Assembly (NCBI RefSeq): GCF_002163675.1 | Contig: NZ_CP019334.1 | Span: forward strand, 2,213,501-2,277,500 | Origin: Polaribacter sp. SA4-12 | GTDB lineage: Bacteria; Bacteroidota; Bacteroidia; Flavobacteriales; Flavobacteriaceae | Direction: 5' to 3' | DNA: 64,000 nt | Shown: positions 9,124 through 18,444 of the stretch, one piece after another | Position numbering within the stretch: the stretch's first letter is position 1 | Layout: each line of letters starts with the position of its first letter | The notes under the pieces: generated by a model | What the model was told of the DNA's origin: nothing | What the model saw: only the letters and a program-made list of their open reading frames with translations | Database searches by the model: none | Position numbers and translations under genes: made by a program

Positions 9124-9660
9124 ATGACTAAAAATTTACAAATTACCACTTTAGGAGGTGGATGTTTTTGGTGTACAGAAGCTGTATTTCAAGAAGTAAA
9201 AGGTATAGAAAAAGTTGTGTCTGGGTATTCTGGCGGAAATGCTCCTGGAAGACCAACATATAGAGAAATTTGTTCGGGATTAACAGGGCATGCAGAAGTA
9301 ATTCAACTCACTTTTGATGCAAATGTAATTTCGTTTGAAGATATTTTAGTCATTTTTATGACGACTCATGACCCGACAACCTTAAACCAACAAGGTGCTG
9401 ATAGAGGAACTCAATACAGATCTGTAATTTATTATCATAATGATGTTCAAAAGAAGGTTTCTGAAGAAGTTTTAAAACAGATTCAACCATATTATAATGA
9501 TAAAATTGTGACAGAAATTAGTCCGTCAACAATTTTCTATGAAGCAACAATAGAGCATCAAAATTATTACAGAGAGAATACACAACAAGGATATTGTAGT
9601 TTTGTAATTGAACCAAAATTGGCGAAATTGAGAAAATTACACGCAGATAAACTGAGGTAA
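9124..9660 (+). CDS. msrA: peptide-methionine (S)-S-oxide reductase MsrA
   Basis: The protein has 178 residues with the canonical GGGCFWCTEAVF motif. Catalytic C14 and the neighbouring C17 are present, as are the substrate and catalytic partners E58 (GHAE), D93 (GADRG) and Y98 (QYRS). It reduces the S epimer of methionine sulfoxide, complementing MsrB directly upstream. The gaps of 1 nt on each side (to msrB and to the glutaredoxin-like gene) show one transcription unit. It is cytosolic, with no leader peptide. Confidence 0.97.
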   Translation: MTKNLQITTLGGGCFWCTEAVFQEVKGIEKVVSGYSGGNAPGRPTYREICSGLTGHAEVIQLTFDANVISFEDILVIFMTTHDPTTLNQQGADRGTQYRSVIYYHNDVQKKVSEEVLKQIQPYYNDKIVTEISPSTIFYEATIEHQNYYRENTQQGYCSFVIEPKLAKLRKLHADKLR

Positions 9661-9661
9661 A

Positions 9662-9910
9662 ATGATTAAATTATATGGCGCAGAAAGATGCCATAAAACT
9701 CAATATTATAAAACATTTTTAGAAACGCGTAATTTAGATTACGCGTTTTTAGATGTAGAACAATACGAAGAAAATGCAGAAGAATTACGTAACTTGTATG
9801 AAAATAGAAAGTTAAATTTCCCTACAATTACTAATAATTATAAAAAATTAAGAAATCCTTCTGATAAAGATCTTCAAAAGTGGATTGATAAAATCCATAA
9901 CGAGTATTAG
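9662..9910 (+). CDS. glutaredoxin-like protein with a single active-site cysteine
   Basis: This is an 82-residue thioredoxin-fold protein beginning MIKLYGAERCHKTQYY. The family's CxxC active site appears here as C10-H-K-T13, so only the N-terminal, nucleophilic cysteine remains. The cis-proline region FPTIT is present. It may act as a monothiol glutaredoxin or transfer reducing power to the methionine sulfoxide reductases encoded just upstream. It is 1 nt from msrA and 33 nt from selO. In E. coli a glutaredoxin has been reported as a SelO target, which makes the selO neighbour notable; the functional link here is inferred. Confidence 0.75.
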   Translation: MIKLYGAERCHKTQYYKTFLETRNLDYAFLDVEQYEENAEELRNLYENRKLNFPTITNNYKKLRNPSDKDLQKWIDKIHNEY

Positions 9911-9942
9911 GCATTTTTTATATCACAATAAAATATTGATCA

Positions 9943-11499
9943 ATGAAACTTAACATAAAGAATACTTTTACTACAGAAAATCCGGCAGATTCAATTCTTG
10001 AGAATACAAGAAGACAAGTTGAAGAAGCTGTGTTTTCATACGTGAATCCTAAGAAAACGGCAGTACCTAAAGTAGTACACGTTTCGCAAGAAATGAGTTC
10101 TGAATTAGGTATCTCTCAAGAAGAAACGAAATCAGAATTCTTTAAAAATATTGTTACAGGAAATGATATTTATCCAAATACAAAACCTTTTGCAATGTGT
10201 TATGGAGGCCATCAATTTGGTAATTGGGCAGGACAATTAGGTGATGGAAGAGCTATTAATTTATTTGAAGTAGAATACAAAAATAAAAACTGGAAAGTAC
10301 AATTAAAAGGAGCTGGAGAAACTCCATATTCTAGAACTGCAGATGGTTTAGCCGTTTTACGATCTTCTGTAAGAGAATATTTATGTGCTGAAGCAATGTT
10401 TCATTTAGGTGTGCCAACAACAAGATCTTTGTCTTTAAGCTTGTCTGGAGACGATGTTTTACGTGATGTTTTATATGATGGAAACCCTGCGTATGAGAAA
10501 GGCGCAATTGTTTCTAGAATCTCACCAAGTTTTTTACGTTTTGGAAATTATGAGATTTTTTCAGCTAGAAAAGATCTAAAAAATTTAAAAGCTTTGGTTG
10601 ATTACACAATCAAACATCATTTTTCTCATTTAGGAAAACCATCAAAAGAAAGTTATATCAACTTTTTTAAGGAAGTTTCAGAGCGTACTTTAGAAATGAT
10701 AATTCATTGGCAACGTGTTGGCTTTGTTCATGGAGTTATGAATACTGATAATATGTCAATCTTAGGTTTAACCATCGATTTTGGACCTTATGGTTGGTTA
10801 GAAGGGTTCGATTTTGGTTGGACGCCAAACACAACCGACAGACAACACAAACGCTACAGATATGGAAATCAGCCAAATATTGGTTTATGGAATTTGTATC
10901 AACTTGCAAATGCTTTGTATCCTATCATTGAGGAAGTGGAACCTTTAAATGCAATTTTAGAGCAATATAAAACTGATTTTGAACAGAAATCTTTACAGAT
11001 GATGAAATCAAAATTAGGTTTATTTACTTCGGATGAAGAAGATGTAAAACTAATTCAAAATTTAGAAGACACTTTACAATTAGTAGAAACTGATATGACC
11101 ATTTTCTTTAGAAATTTAAGTAGTTTTACTGATGAAAATTCTGGTTTACAATTGATAAAAAAATCATTTTACGACTTTGAAAACATTTCTGATGAAGTAA
11201 TCAATAGTTGGAATTTGTGGTTCAAAAAATACGATGAAAGACTTCAAATTGAAAGAGTTTCATCCGAAGAAAGAAAAGAAAAAATGGATGCTGTAAATCC
11301 TAAATATGTATTACGTAATTACATGTCACAATTAGCAATTGATGAAGCTGACAAAGGAAATTACACTTTAATTGATGAATTATTTCAACTCTTAAAAAAA
11401 CCATATTCTGAACAACCAGAAAATGAAAAATGGTTTGCAAAAAGACCTGAATGGGCAAGAAATAAAGTAGGTTGTTCTATGTTATCTTGTAGCTCATAA
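9943..11499 (+). CDS. selO: protein adenylyltransferase SelO (YdiU/UPF0061)
   Basis: The protein has 518 residues. SelO is a pseudokinase-fold enzyme that transfers AMP to Ser, Thr or Tyr of target proteins. Recognisable segments are the KGAGETPYSR glycine/lysine region near residue 122, HGVMNTDNMSI near 263 and DFGPYG near 280, the last supplying metal ligands. The tail ends GCSMLSCSS, where a conserved cysteine sits in the position occupied by selenocysteine in animal SelO. It lies within the methionine-sulfoxide repair operon, 33 nt after the glutaredoxin-like gene and 17 nt before an aldo/keto reductase, consistent with the known connection of SelO to redox stress. Confidence 0.96.
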   Translation: MKLNIKNTFTTENPADSILENTRRQVEEAVFSYVNPKKTAVPKVVHVSQEMSSELGISQEETKSEFFKNIVTGNDIYPNTKPFAMCYGGHQFGNWAGQLGDGRAINLFEVEYKNKNWKVQLKGAGETPYSRTADGLAVLRSSVREYLCAEAMFHLGVPTTRSLSLSLSGDDVLRDVLYDGNPAYEKGAIVSRISPSFLRFGNYEIFSARKDLKNLKALVDYTIKHHFSHLGKPSKESYINFFKEVSERTLEMIIHWQRVGFVHGVMNTDNMSILGLTIDFGPYGWLEGFDFGWTPNTTDRQHKRYRYGNQPNIGLWNLYQLANALYPIIEEVEPLNAILEQYKTDFEQKSLQMMKSKLGLFTSDEEDVKLIQNLEDTLQLVETDMTIFFRNLSSFTDENSGLQLIKKSFYDFENISDEVINSWNLWFKKYDERLQIERVSSEERKEKMDAVNPKYVLRNYMSQLAIDEADKGNYTLIDELFQLLKKPYSEQPENEKWFAKRPEWARNKVGCSMLSCSS

Positions 11500-11516
11500 A
11501 TTAAGAAAAAACAACT

Positions 11517-12461
11517 ATGAAATTAGGATTAGGAACTGCTGCTTTAGGAAGACCTCAATACATAAATGTTCGTCAAGAAGATTGTGATAACTTAGACTTA
11601 GCAGCTTTTAGAAAACATAGTTTTTCGGTTTTAGAAGATGCATATAATTCAGGAATTCGTTATTTTGATACTGCTCCAGGTTATGGATTGGCAGAAGAAT
11701 TAGTATTAGAATGGTTGCAAACTAAAAATGATAAAACCATTGAAATTGCTACAAAATGGGGTTATACATATACTGCAAATTTTGACGCGAATGCAACTGT
11801 TCATGAAGTAAAAGAACATAGTTTATCTAAATTAAATGAACAATGGAAGTTCTCTAAACAGCTTCTACCCTATTTAAAAGTATATCAAATTCATTCTGCA
11901 ACTTTAGAAACTGGAGTTTTAGAAAACAAGCAAGTTTTAGAACAATTAGCTTTTCTAAAAAAGGAACACAATCTTAAAATAGGCTTAACAACTACAGGTA
12001 CAAATCAAGTTGAAGTAATTAAAAAAGCATTGGAAGTTTTTGTTGATGGTAAACAATTATTTGACCTATTTCAAGTAACTTATAATTTTTTAGATCAAAG
12101 TTTAAAGGAGATTTCTGATGAATTATTAAATCAAGATAAATCAATTGTAATAAAAGAAGCATTGGCAAATGGTAGAGTTTTTAAAAATGAGAACTATCCT
12201 CATTATGATAAAATGTATACAACTTTAGAAAACTTAGCAAAAAAACACAAGGTTGGTGTAGATGCCATTTCTTTGAAATATTGTGAGCAAACAATCACTA
12301 ACAGCATTGTTTTAAGTGGCGCAAGCAATTCAGAACAATTGAAAGAGAATTTAAAACTGAATTCTTTTATGCTGTCTAAAGAAGAAATTGAAATATTAAA
12401 CTCACTAAAAATTTCTACAGATTCATACTGGACTGAAAGAAAAAAACTTCAATGGAATTAA
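11517..12461 (+). CDS. aldo/keto reductase
   Basis: This is a 314-residue (beta/alpha)8 oxidoreductase. The catalytic tetrad is intact: D51 and Y56 (YFDTAPGYG), K80 (IATKWGY) and H126 (YQIHS). It should use NADPH to reduce a carbonyl substrate that cannot be deduced from sequence. The gene starts 17 nt after selO and its end overlaps the second msrA by 10 nt, indicating translational coupling with that gene. The operon context suggests detoxification of carbonyls formed during oxidative stress. Confidence 0.92.
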   Translation: MKLGLGTAALGRPQYINVRQEDCDNLDLAAFRKHSFSVLEDAYNSGIRYFDTAPGYGLAEELVLEWLQTKNDKTIEIATKWGYTYTANFDANATVHEVKEHSLSKLNEQWKFSKQLLPYLKVYQIHSATLETGVLENKQVLEQLAFLKKEHNLKIGLTTTGTNQVEVIKKALEVFVDGKQLFDLFQVTYNFLDQSLKEISDELLNQDKSIVIKEALANGRVFKNENYPHYDKMYTTLENLAKKHKVGVDAISLKYCEQTITNSIVLSGASNSEQLKENLKLNSFMLSKEEIEILNSLKISTDSYWTERKKLQWN

Positions 12462-12970
12462 CTAAAATTGCTTTTGGTGGTGGTTGTCATTGGTGTACAG
12501 AAGCAGTTTTTCAAACATTAATCGGTGTCGAAAAGGTAGAACAAGGTTGGGTTTCATCAACAGAAGAAAATAGTAATTTTTCTGAGGCAGTTATTGTTCA
12601 TTTTAATATTAAGAAAATTGATTTAGAAACACTAATTGAAATCCATTTATTAACACACAAAAGTACTAGCAATCATTCTATGAGAAGCAAGTATCGTTCT
12701 GCTGTTTATTATTTTTCTCAACATCAGAAAGACGATATTCTAAAAATAGTTGACAAATTACAATTAGGCTTTGATAATAAAATCATAACAAAAACGTTAG
12801 ATTTTAAAGGGTTTAAAGCATCTACTGAAGAGTTTCAGAATTATTATCAAGCAAATCCTAATAAACCATTTTGTAAAAATTACATCAACCCTAAGTTAAA
12901 ATTTTTAATAACTGAATTTTCAAATCAAGTCAATCAGCGTAAGGTAAATCACCTGAATACGACTATTTAA
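12452..12970 (+). CDS. divergent second MsrA paralogue
   Basis: The protein has 172 residues with the MsrA signature GGGCHWCTEAVFQ (C12, C15). The glutamate (E45 in FSEAVIV) and tyrosine (Y81 in KYRS) are kept. The usual GYSGG...PTY stretch is replaced by a shorter Ser/Glu-rich segment, and the conserved GxDxGxQYRS becomes SMRSKYRS, so the aspartate is lost. It shares only the core with the MsrA encoded at 9124-9660. It overlaps the aldo/keto reductase by 10 nt and is followed 15 nt later by a small zinc-ribbon gene. It is either a reductase with altered specificity or a non-canonical member; activity is uncertain. Confidence 0.85.
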   Translation: MELTKIAFGGGCHWCTEAVFQTLIGVEKVEQGWVSSTEENSNFSEAVIVHFNIKKIDLETLIEIHLLTHKSTSNHSMRSKYRSAVYYFSQHQKDDILKIVDKLQLGFDNKIITKTLDFKGFKASTEEFQNYYQANPNKPFCKNYINPKLKFLITEFSNQVNQRKVNHLNTTI

Positions 12971-12985
12971 AAAATCAAATTAATT

Positions 12986-13255
12986 ATGAATATCATCCAA
13001 AACCTAAAAAAATATTTCACTTCAAAGGCTGAAGGAAATACGTCTAAAAAAGCTCCTGAAGGTATTTGTCCAAATTGTTGGGGAAAACAAGAATGGGAAG
13101 GTGAATTTTATAAATTGAACAAGGGTAATAAATTGATTGGAAACGACAAGACGTACAATAACTTTATCAATAAAATTGTAGAAAACAATATTAGTGGAAT
13201 TACAATTAATCAAGATAATTATGAATGTGAGACGTGTAAAGTTGGTTACAAATAA
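12986..13255 (+). CDS. small zinc-ribbon-like protein
   Basis: This 89-residue protein has two cysteine pairs, CPNC near residue 28 and CETC near residue 82, expected to bind one zinc ion. The stretch between them is polar and probably helical. There is no signal peptide and no recognised catalytic motif. It is the last gene of the msrB-selO operon, 15 nt after the second msrA. Small proteins with this CPNCWG...CETCKVGY layout recur in Flavobacteriia without assigned function. Confidence 0.75.
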   Translation: MNIIQNLKKYFTSKAEGNTSKKAPEGICPNCWGKQEWEGEFYKLNKGNKLIGNDKTYNNFINKIVENNISGITINQDNYECETCKVGYK

Positions 13256-13374
13256 CAATATAAACGGCTCAATTCTTTTACATTCATTTCATATTTTATA
13301 ATTACTGAAACAGTAACTTACTAAAATCGTTAAATTTTAGCAAAAGAGTTAAAAGAATCTGAGTTAAGGACAAT

Positions 13375-13401
13375 TTGATTAGCAATTGCAAGTTACATTT
13401 G
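13375..13401 (+). promoter_or_regulatory. promoter of tamB-tamL
   Basis: TTG at 13375-13377 is followed after 16 nt by TACATTTG at 13394-13401. The box lies inside the longest open frame (which begins with a TTG at 13386), indicating that the true tamB start is further downstream. Confidence 0.5.
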
Positions 13402-13424
13402 CACAACTAAAATTGCCTAATACA

Positions 13425-16400
13425 GTGTCTAAAAAAGTACAGCATAAGAAATATCGATTTTTAAAAAGATTTTTACGAATCTTTTTAGGATTTATGATTC
13501 TTATTACCTTGTTGATACTATTTGTAAGAAGCCCTTGGGGACAAAGTATTATTGTAGATAAAGCCGTAAATTTTGTTACAGATAAAACAAACACAAAAAT
13601 TTCTGTAGACAAGCTTTTTTTAACTTTTAAAGGTAGCTTGCAATTAGATGGTTTATACGTAGAAGACACCAAAGGAGACACCTTAATTTATTCGAAATCT
13701 TTAGAAGCTAATTTACCTCTCTGGGCAATGATTAAAGGAGATGCTGTTGGCATTGATAATTTAAATTGGGACGGTTTACAGGCAAATATTAAAAGGAAAG
13801 ACACCATTTCTGGTTATAATTTTCAGTTTTTAATTGATGCATTTGCAACTGAAGATTCAACTCCAGTTATTAAAGACTCTACAACAAAACCTTTAAAAAT
13901 TATTATAGGAAATCTTGATTTAAAAAACATTCATATTGTTTTTAATGATGAAGTATTGGGTATTGATAGCCATTTTAAAATTGGTAATCTAACTGCCAAT
14001 ATGGAAAAAGTTGATTTACAGAAAATGATTTTTAATGCCGATAAAATCGCTCTTTCTGATACAAATATTAAATTGATTCAGAAACCTGTAATTTCAGATA
14101 CTTCAACTACGGAAACTTCTCTACCTCTATTATCTGTTAAAAAATTATCTCTAAAAAATGTAAAAACATATTATGAGAATCCACAAGATAAATTAATTGC
14201 TGATATAAATATTGATGAATTTTATACAGAAATTCCTGAAATTGATTTGTCTAAAAACAACATTCAGCTTACTACCATTCAGCTTAAAAATTCTGATATC
14301 CTCTTAAAAACAGCTTCGAGTAATACTTTATCACATAAAAAACCCGCTGCAAATAATAGCACAACATGTAAGTGGCCCAATTTTAATGTACAAATAACTG
14401 ATATAAATTTAGAAAATAACAACATTAAGTATTTTGTAAACAATGAAAAAGTTATTAAAAACATCTTTAATCCGAATGCTATTGCATTAGAAAAAGTAAC
14501 ATTAAAAGCAGCAGACATTTTCTTGAAAGACAAAAAAGCTGGGTTGCAATTGTCTACATTTAATTTTAAAGAACAATCAGGATTTAGGTTAAGGAAGTTC
14601 ACATTAAACACAGAAGTAACAGATACCGAATTAAAAGTTTCTAATCTAAAAATCAACTTAAATAAAAGTATGGTTTCTGGCTTTGCAAACGCAAAATACA
14701 AATCGATTTCTCAATTAATTTCATCACCAGAAAATACAAGAGTTAAATTAGGTATTCCGAATTTCTCCATTTTTATAGAAGAGTTTTTCACATTTGAACC
14801 TAGCTTAAAACAGAATGAATACGTAACAAAATTAAGTAAGAAAGAACTTTTTGGAAAAATAAATATTACCGGACTTTTAGCAGATTTAAATATTTCTAAT
14901 ACAAATTTAAATTGGGGAATTGCTACTAAAATGTCTATAGATGGGAACATCAAAAACAGCACAAACCCAGAAAAACTAGAATTAAATATTGCTAATTTTA
15001 AAGCAAAGACAAAACGAAATGATCTTTTACAGATTGTTGACGAAAAAGCTTTCGGTATTCATTTACCTGAAGATATTTTAATGAAAAGTAACATAAAAGG
15101 TACTTTAAACAACATCAGTACAAATACAAAAATAACAACATCACAAGGTCTTGCTATTCTTAAAGGAAACTTTAAAGACCAAGCTAAAATTAGTTATAAT
15201 GCTGATCTAAAAATTGAAAATTATAATATTGGAGCTCTTTTAATGAATCCTAATTTTGGAGAATTAAGCGCATCCTTAACATCTACAGGAAGTGGTAAAA
15301 ACATTCAAAATTTAGATGCTACTTTAAATACGACTATTTCTAAATTTCAATTAGAAAAATATCTGATTAAAGATTTACATTTAGAAGGCGATGTAAAAAA
15401 CAGTAAAGGAAAAATAACGGCTACTTATAAAGATCAAAATTTGAATTTCGATTTAAATGCCAATGTAAATTTAGATTCTATAAACTCAAAAGCAACTGTA
15501 AATCTAAACCTAATTGGCGCAAATTTAGAAGCACTTGGTGTTATACAACGTAAAGTAAAAACCGGAATGGAACTTTCTCTGGACTTTGCGGGGAACATTA
15601 AAAATTACACGGTAAAAAGCAACATAAAAAATGGGGTGATTATCTACAATAATAGAACGTTTTTATTAGGAGATGTAACTGCCAATGCTTTTATAGACAA
15701 AGACACAACGGCTGTTTCTTTAAAAAATAAAATGATTGATTTGAATCTAGAATCAAACACAGATCCACAAACATTTAGTACCGCATTACAGCGTCATGTT
15801 TCTAGTTATTTTTATAGAAATATTACACTTTCTGATACCATTGCAAACCCAGTAAATTTAATTTTAAAAGCTAAAGTTTCTCAAACGCCACTTTTAAAAG
15901 ATGTTTTTCTAGTCAATCTAAAAGATTTAGACACTATAAATATTAATGTCAATTTTAAAGAAAAAGAAAGAAAATTGACTGCAAACATTGCTGCTCCACA
16001 CATTAATTTTAGTGACAATGAATTAGATAGTTTGGCTTTTTCTATGCAAACAGATAAAGACGATTTCAACTTTAATTTAGGGTTTAAAGAAATCACCGCA
16101 GGACCTTTAAACGTGCCCAAAACAATAATTACAGGTATACAAAAAGACAACGAATTATCACTTAATTTTTTAGGCTTCTATGAGGGTGAAAAATTAATGA
16201 ATGTAAACACAACCATCACTGGTAACAGTGATAAACTAAAGTTTACAATAGATCAGGACAGTTTATTTTTAAATAGCCATAATTGGAAAATACCTAAAAC
16301 CAATGCCATCCTTTTTGAAGAAAATAAACTTACATTTTCCGATTTTAAAATTAGTAAAGGCAAGCAATCTATAGAAATTACAGATAAAATTCCGCGTATT

Positions 16401-18437
16401 TCTAAAGATCATATCGCTATCAATTATAAAGACTTTCAAATCAATGAAGTTTTTAATTATTTAAGTCCAGAAAACGAAATTACTACAGGAATTTTAAATG
16501 GAGATTTTATTTTAGAACAACCCTTTGGTGACACTGGTATTATTGCAAATCTAAACATTAGTAAGCTAAAAGTATTAAAAACAGACTTTGGTAAATTAAG
16601 TGTAGATGCTAAATCTTTAGAAAACGGAAAGTATGATTTTAATGCTGCTTTAAAAGAAGGTAGTATCGATTTAGATTTAAAAGGCGACTATTTGGTAGAT
16701 AATAATGATGCCAATTTAAATTTAGACTTATTGATTCATAGTTTTCAAATGAAAGCTTTAAACACCCTTTCATTAGGTGAAATCAAAGAAGGTTCGGGTA
16801 GTTTTTCTGGTAATTTTAAAGTAACAGGCAAAACATCTGACCCTAAATATAATGGGAATTTACTTTTTACAAACGCCGCTTTTAAAGTTGCTAAATTAAA
16901 TGCAAAATTCAATTTACAGGATGAAACTTTACAAGTAGATAACAGAGGTTTACACCTATCTAATTTTACAATATTAGATGCAGAAAAAAATTCGTTGGTA
17001 CTTTCTGGAGACATCAAAACTAAGAATTTTATAAACCCTTCTTTTAATTTAGACGTTAAAGCCAATAAGTTTAGAGTGCTAAATGCTACAAAAGAAAACA
17101 ACGAATCTTTGTACGGAAAAGTTTCTATTAATGTTGATGCAAAACTAACAGGAGATTTACAGATTCCTAAATTAAATGCAAAATTAGTTGTTGGTTCAGA
17201 CACAGATGTTACTTATGTGTTACCTTCTAGTTATACAAATATTGAAGAAAGAGACGGTATTGTTGCTTTTGTGAATAGAGAAAATCCGGATGCTATTTTA
17301 ACACAAAAACAAGAACAAACGGCTACTATTACAGGTTTTGATATAAAGGCATTACTTAAAATTGATAAAAAAGCAGCTGTAAATATTATCATAGATAAAG
17401 AATCGGGTGATAATTTTAAGGTTTCTGGTGATGGTGATTTAATCTTTCTAATGAACCCAAATGGACGTTTGTCTTTAACGGGTGCTTATGAAGTTTCCGA
17501 CGGATATTATCAACTGAATTTATACAATGTTGTAGATAGAAAATTTGTATTGGTTCCTGGAAGTCGAATTTCTTGGGGCGGAGATCCTTTTGATGCCAAG
17601 TTAGACATCCGAACAAAATATACATTAAAAACCTCTGCATCAGACTTAATGGCTTCTCAAACTTCTGGCGAAGATTCATCAACAAAAAATAAATACAAAC
17701 AAGTATTGCCGTTTAATGTGTATTTAAATATTGCAGGCGAATTGATGCAACCAAAAATATCTTTTAATTTAGACATGCCAGAAGATCAACAAGGTGCAAT
17801 AAGTGGTCAAGTTTACGAGCGTGTGCAACAAGTAAATCAACAAGAGGAAGAATTAAATAAACAGGTTTTTTCTTTGTTAGTTTTAAATCGATTTTATCCG
17901 GATTCTGGCAGCGATGGTAGTTCTGGTGGCTTTGCAACCATTGCGAGAAACAATTTAAATGATGCTGTATCTGGACAGTTGAATTCTTTTTCTAATAAAA
18001 TTCTAGGTGGCTCTGGTATCGAATTAGATTTTGGTTTAAATAGTTATACAGATTATCAAGGAGACACACCAACAGATAGAACGCAATTAGATGTTGCAGC
18101 TCAGAAAAAATTATTTAATGATCGTTTAACAGTAAGAGTTGGTAGCGAAGTAGACTTGCAAGGAAGCAGTACTACCGAAGAAAAATCTCCTTTAATTGGT
18201 AATGTAAGTTTAGAATATAAAATTACTGAAGATGGTAGGTATCGTCTTAAAGGTTTTAGAAAAAGTGAATTTGAAAATGTAATAGACGGACAAATAATTG
18301 TAAACGGAATTGCATTGATTTTTACCAAAGAATTCAATGAGTTTCATCAACTTTGGAATTCTATTCTACGTTCAAGAGAAGACAAAAAGAACGCAAAAAA
18401 AACTAAGAACGATGATTATTCAGAACCTAAAAAGTAA
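13425..18437 (+). CDS. tamB: translocation and assembly module protein TamB
   Basis: This is a very long protein (about 1670 residues) with one N-terminal membrane anchor (FLRIFLGFMILITLLILFV), then more than a thousand residues of repetitive beta-strand sequence typical of AsmA/TamB bridge proteins, and a C-terminal TamB domain (DUF490) from roughly residue 1250. TamB spans the periplasm and works with an Omp85 partner in outer-membrane protein insertion or lipid transport. The partner, tamL, begins 7 nt downstream. The start is uncertain: no ATG precedes the anchor. GTG at 13425 (VSKKVQHKK) is preferred over TTG at 13413, and the TTG at 13386 lies upstream of the promoter box. Codon use matches the neighbours. 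Confidence 0.92.
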   Translation: MSKKVQHKKYRFLKRFLRIFLGFMILITLLILFVRSPWGQSIIVDKAVNFVTDKTNTKISVDKLFLTFKGSLQLDGLYVEDTKGDTLIYSKSLEANLPLWAMIKGDAVGIDNLNWDGLQANIKRKDTISGYNFQFLIDAFATEDSTPVIKDSTTKPLKIIIGNLDLKNIHIVFNDEVLGIDSHFKIGNLTANMEKVDLQKMIFNADKIALSDTNIKLIQKPVISDTSTTETSLPLLSVKKLSLKNVKTYYENPQDKLIADINIDEFYTEIPEIDLSKNNIQLTTIQLKNSDILLKTASSNTLSHKKPAANNSTTCKWPNFNVQITDINLENNNIKYFVNNEKVIKNIFNPNAIALEKVTLKAADIFLKDKKAGLQLSTFNFKEQSGFRLRKFTLNTEVTDTELKVSNLKINLNKSMVSGFANAKYKSISQLISSPENTRVKLGIPNFSIFIEEFFTFEPSLKQNEYVTKLSKKELFGKINITGLLADLNISNTNLNWGIATKMSIDGNIKNSTNPEKLELNIANFKAKTKRNDLLQIVDEKAFGIHLPEDILMKSNIKGTLNNISTNTKITTSQGLAILKGNFKDQAKISYNADLKIENYNIGALLMNPNFGELSASLTSTGSGKNIQNLDATLNTTISKFQLEKYLIKDLHLEGDVKNSKGKITATYKDQNLNFDLNANVNLDSINSKATVNLNLIGANLEALGVIQRKVKTGMELSLDFAGNIKNYTVKSNIKNGVIIYNNRTFLLGDVTANAFIDKDTTAVSLKNKMIDLNLESNTDPQTFSTALQRHVSSYFYRNITLSDTIANPVNLILKAKVSQTPLLKDVFLVNLKDLDTININVNFKEKERKLTANIAAPHINFSDNELDSLAFSMQTDKDDFNFNLGFKEITAGPLNVPKTIITGIQKDNELSLNFLGFYEGEKLMNVNTTITGNSDKLKFTIDQDSLFLNSHNWKIPKTNAILFEENKLTFSDFKISKGKQSIEITDKIPRISKDHIAINYKDFQINEVFNYLSPENEITTGILNGDFILEQPFGDTGIIANLNISKLKVLKTDFGKLSVDAKSLENGKYDFNAALKEGSIDLDLKGDYLVDNNDANLNLDLLIHSFQMKALNTLSLGEIKEGSGSFSGNFKVTGKTSDPKYNGNLLFTNAAFKVAKLNAKFNLQDETLQVDNRGLHLSNFTILDAEKNSLVLSGDIKTKNFINPSFNLDVKANKFRVLNATKENNESLYGKVSINVDAKLTGDLQIPKLNAKLVVGSDTDVTYVLPSSYTNIEERDGIVAFVNRENPDAILTQKQEQTATITGFDIKALLKIDKKAAVNIIIDKESGDNFKVSGDGDLIFLMNPNGRLSLTGAYEVSDGYYQLNLYNVVDRKFVLVPGSRISWGGDPFDAKLDIRTKYTLKTSASDLMASQTSGEDSSTKNKYKQVLPFNVYLNIAGELMQPKISFNLDMPEDQQGAISGQVYERVQQVNQQEEELNKQVFSLLVLNRFYPDSGSDGSSGGFATIARNNLNDAVSGQLNSFSNKILGGSGIELDFGLNSYTDYQGDTPTDRTQLDVAAQKKLFNDRLTVRVGSEVDLQGSSTTEEKSPLIGNVSLEYKITEDGRYRLKGFRKSEFENVIDGQIIVNGIALIFTKEFNEFHQLWNSILRSREDKKNAKKTKNDDYSEPKK

Positions 18438-18444
18438 CTAAATT

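Noticed and set aside
16745..17203. 152-codon minus-strand open frame inside tamB.
   Set aside because: It is antisense to conserved TamB strand repeats and has no family features.
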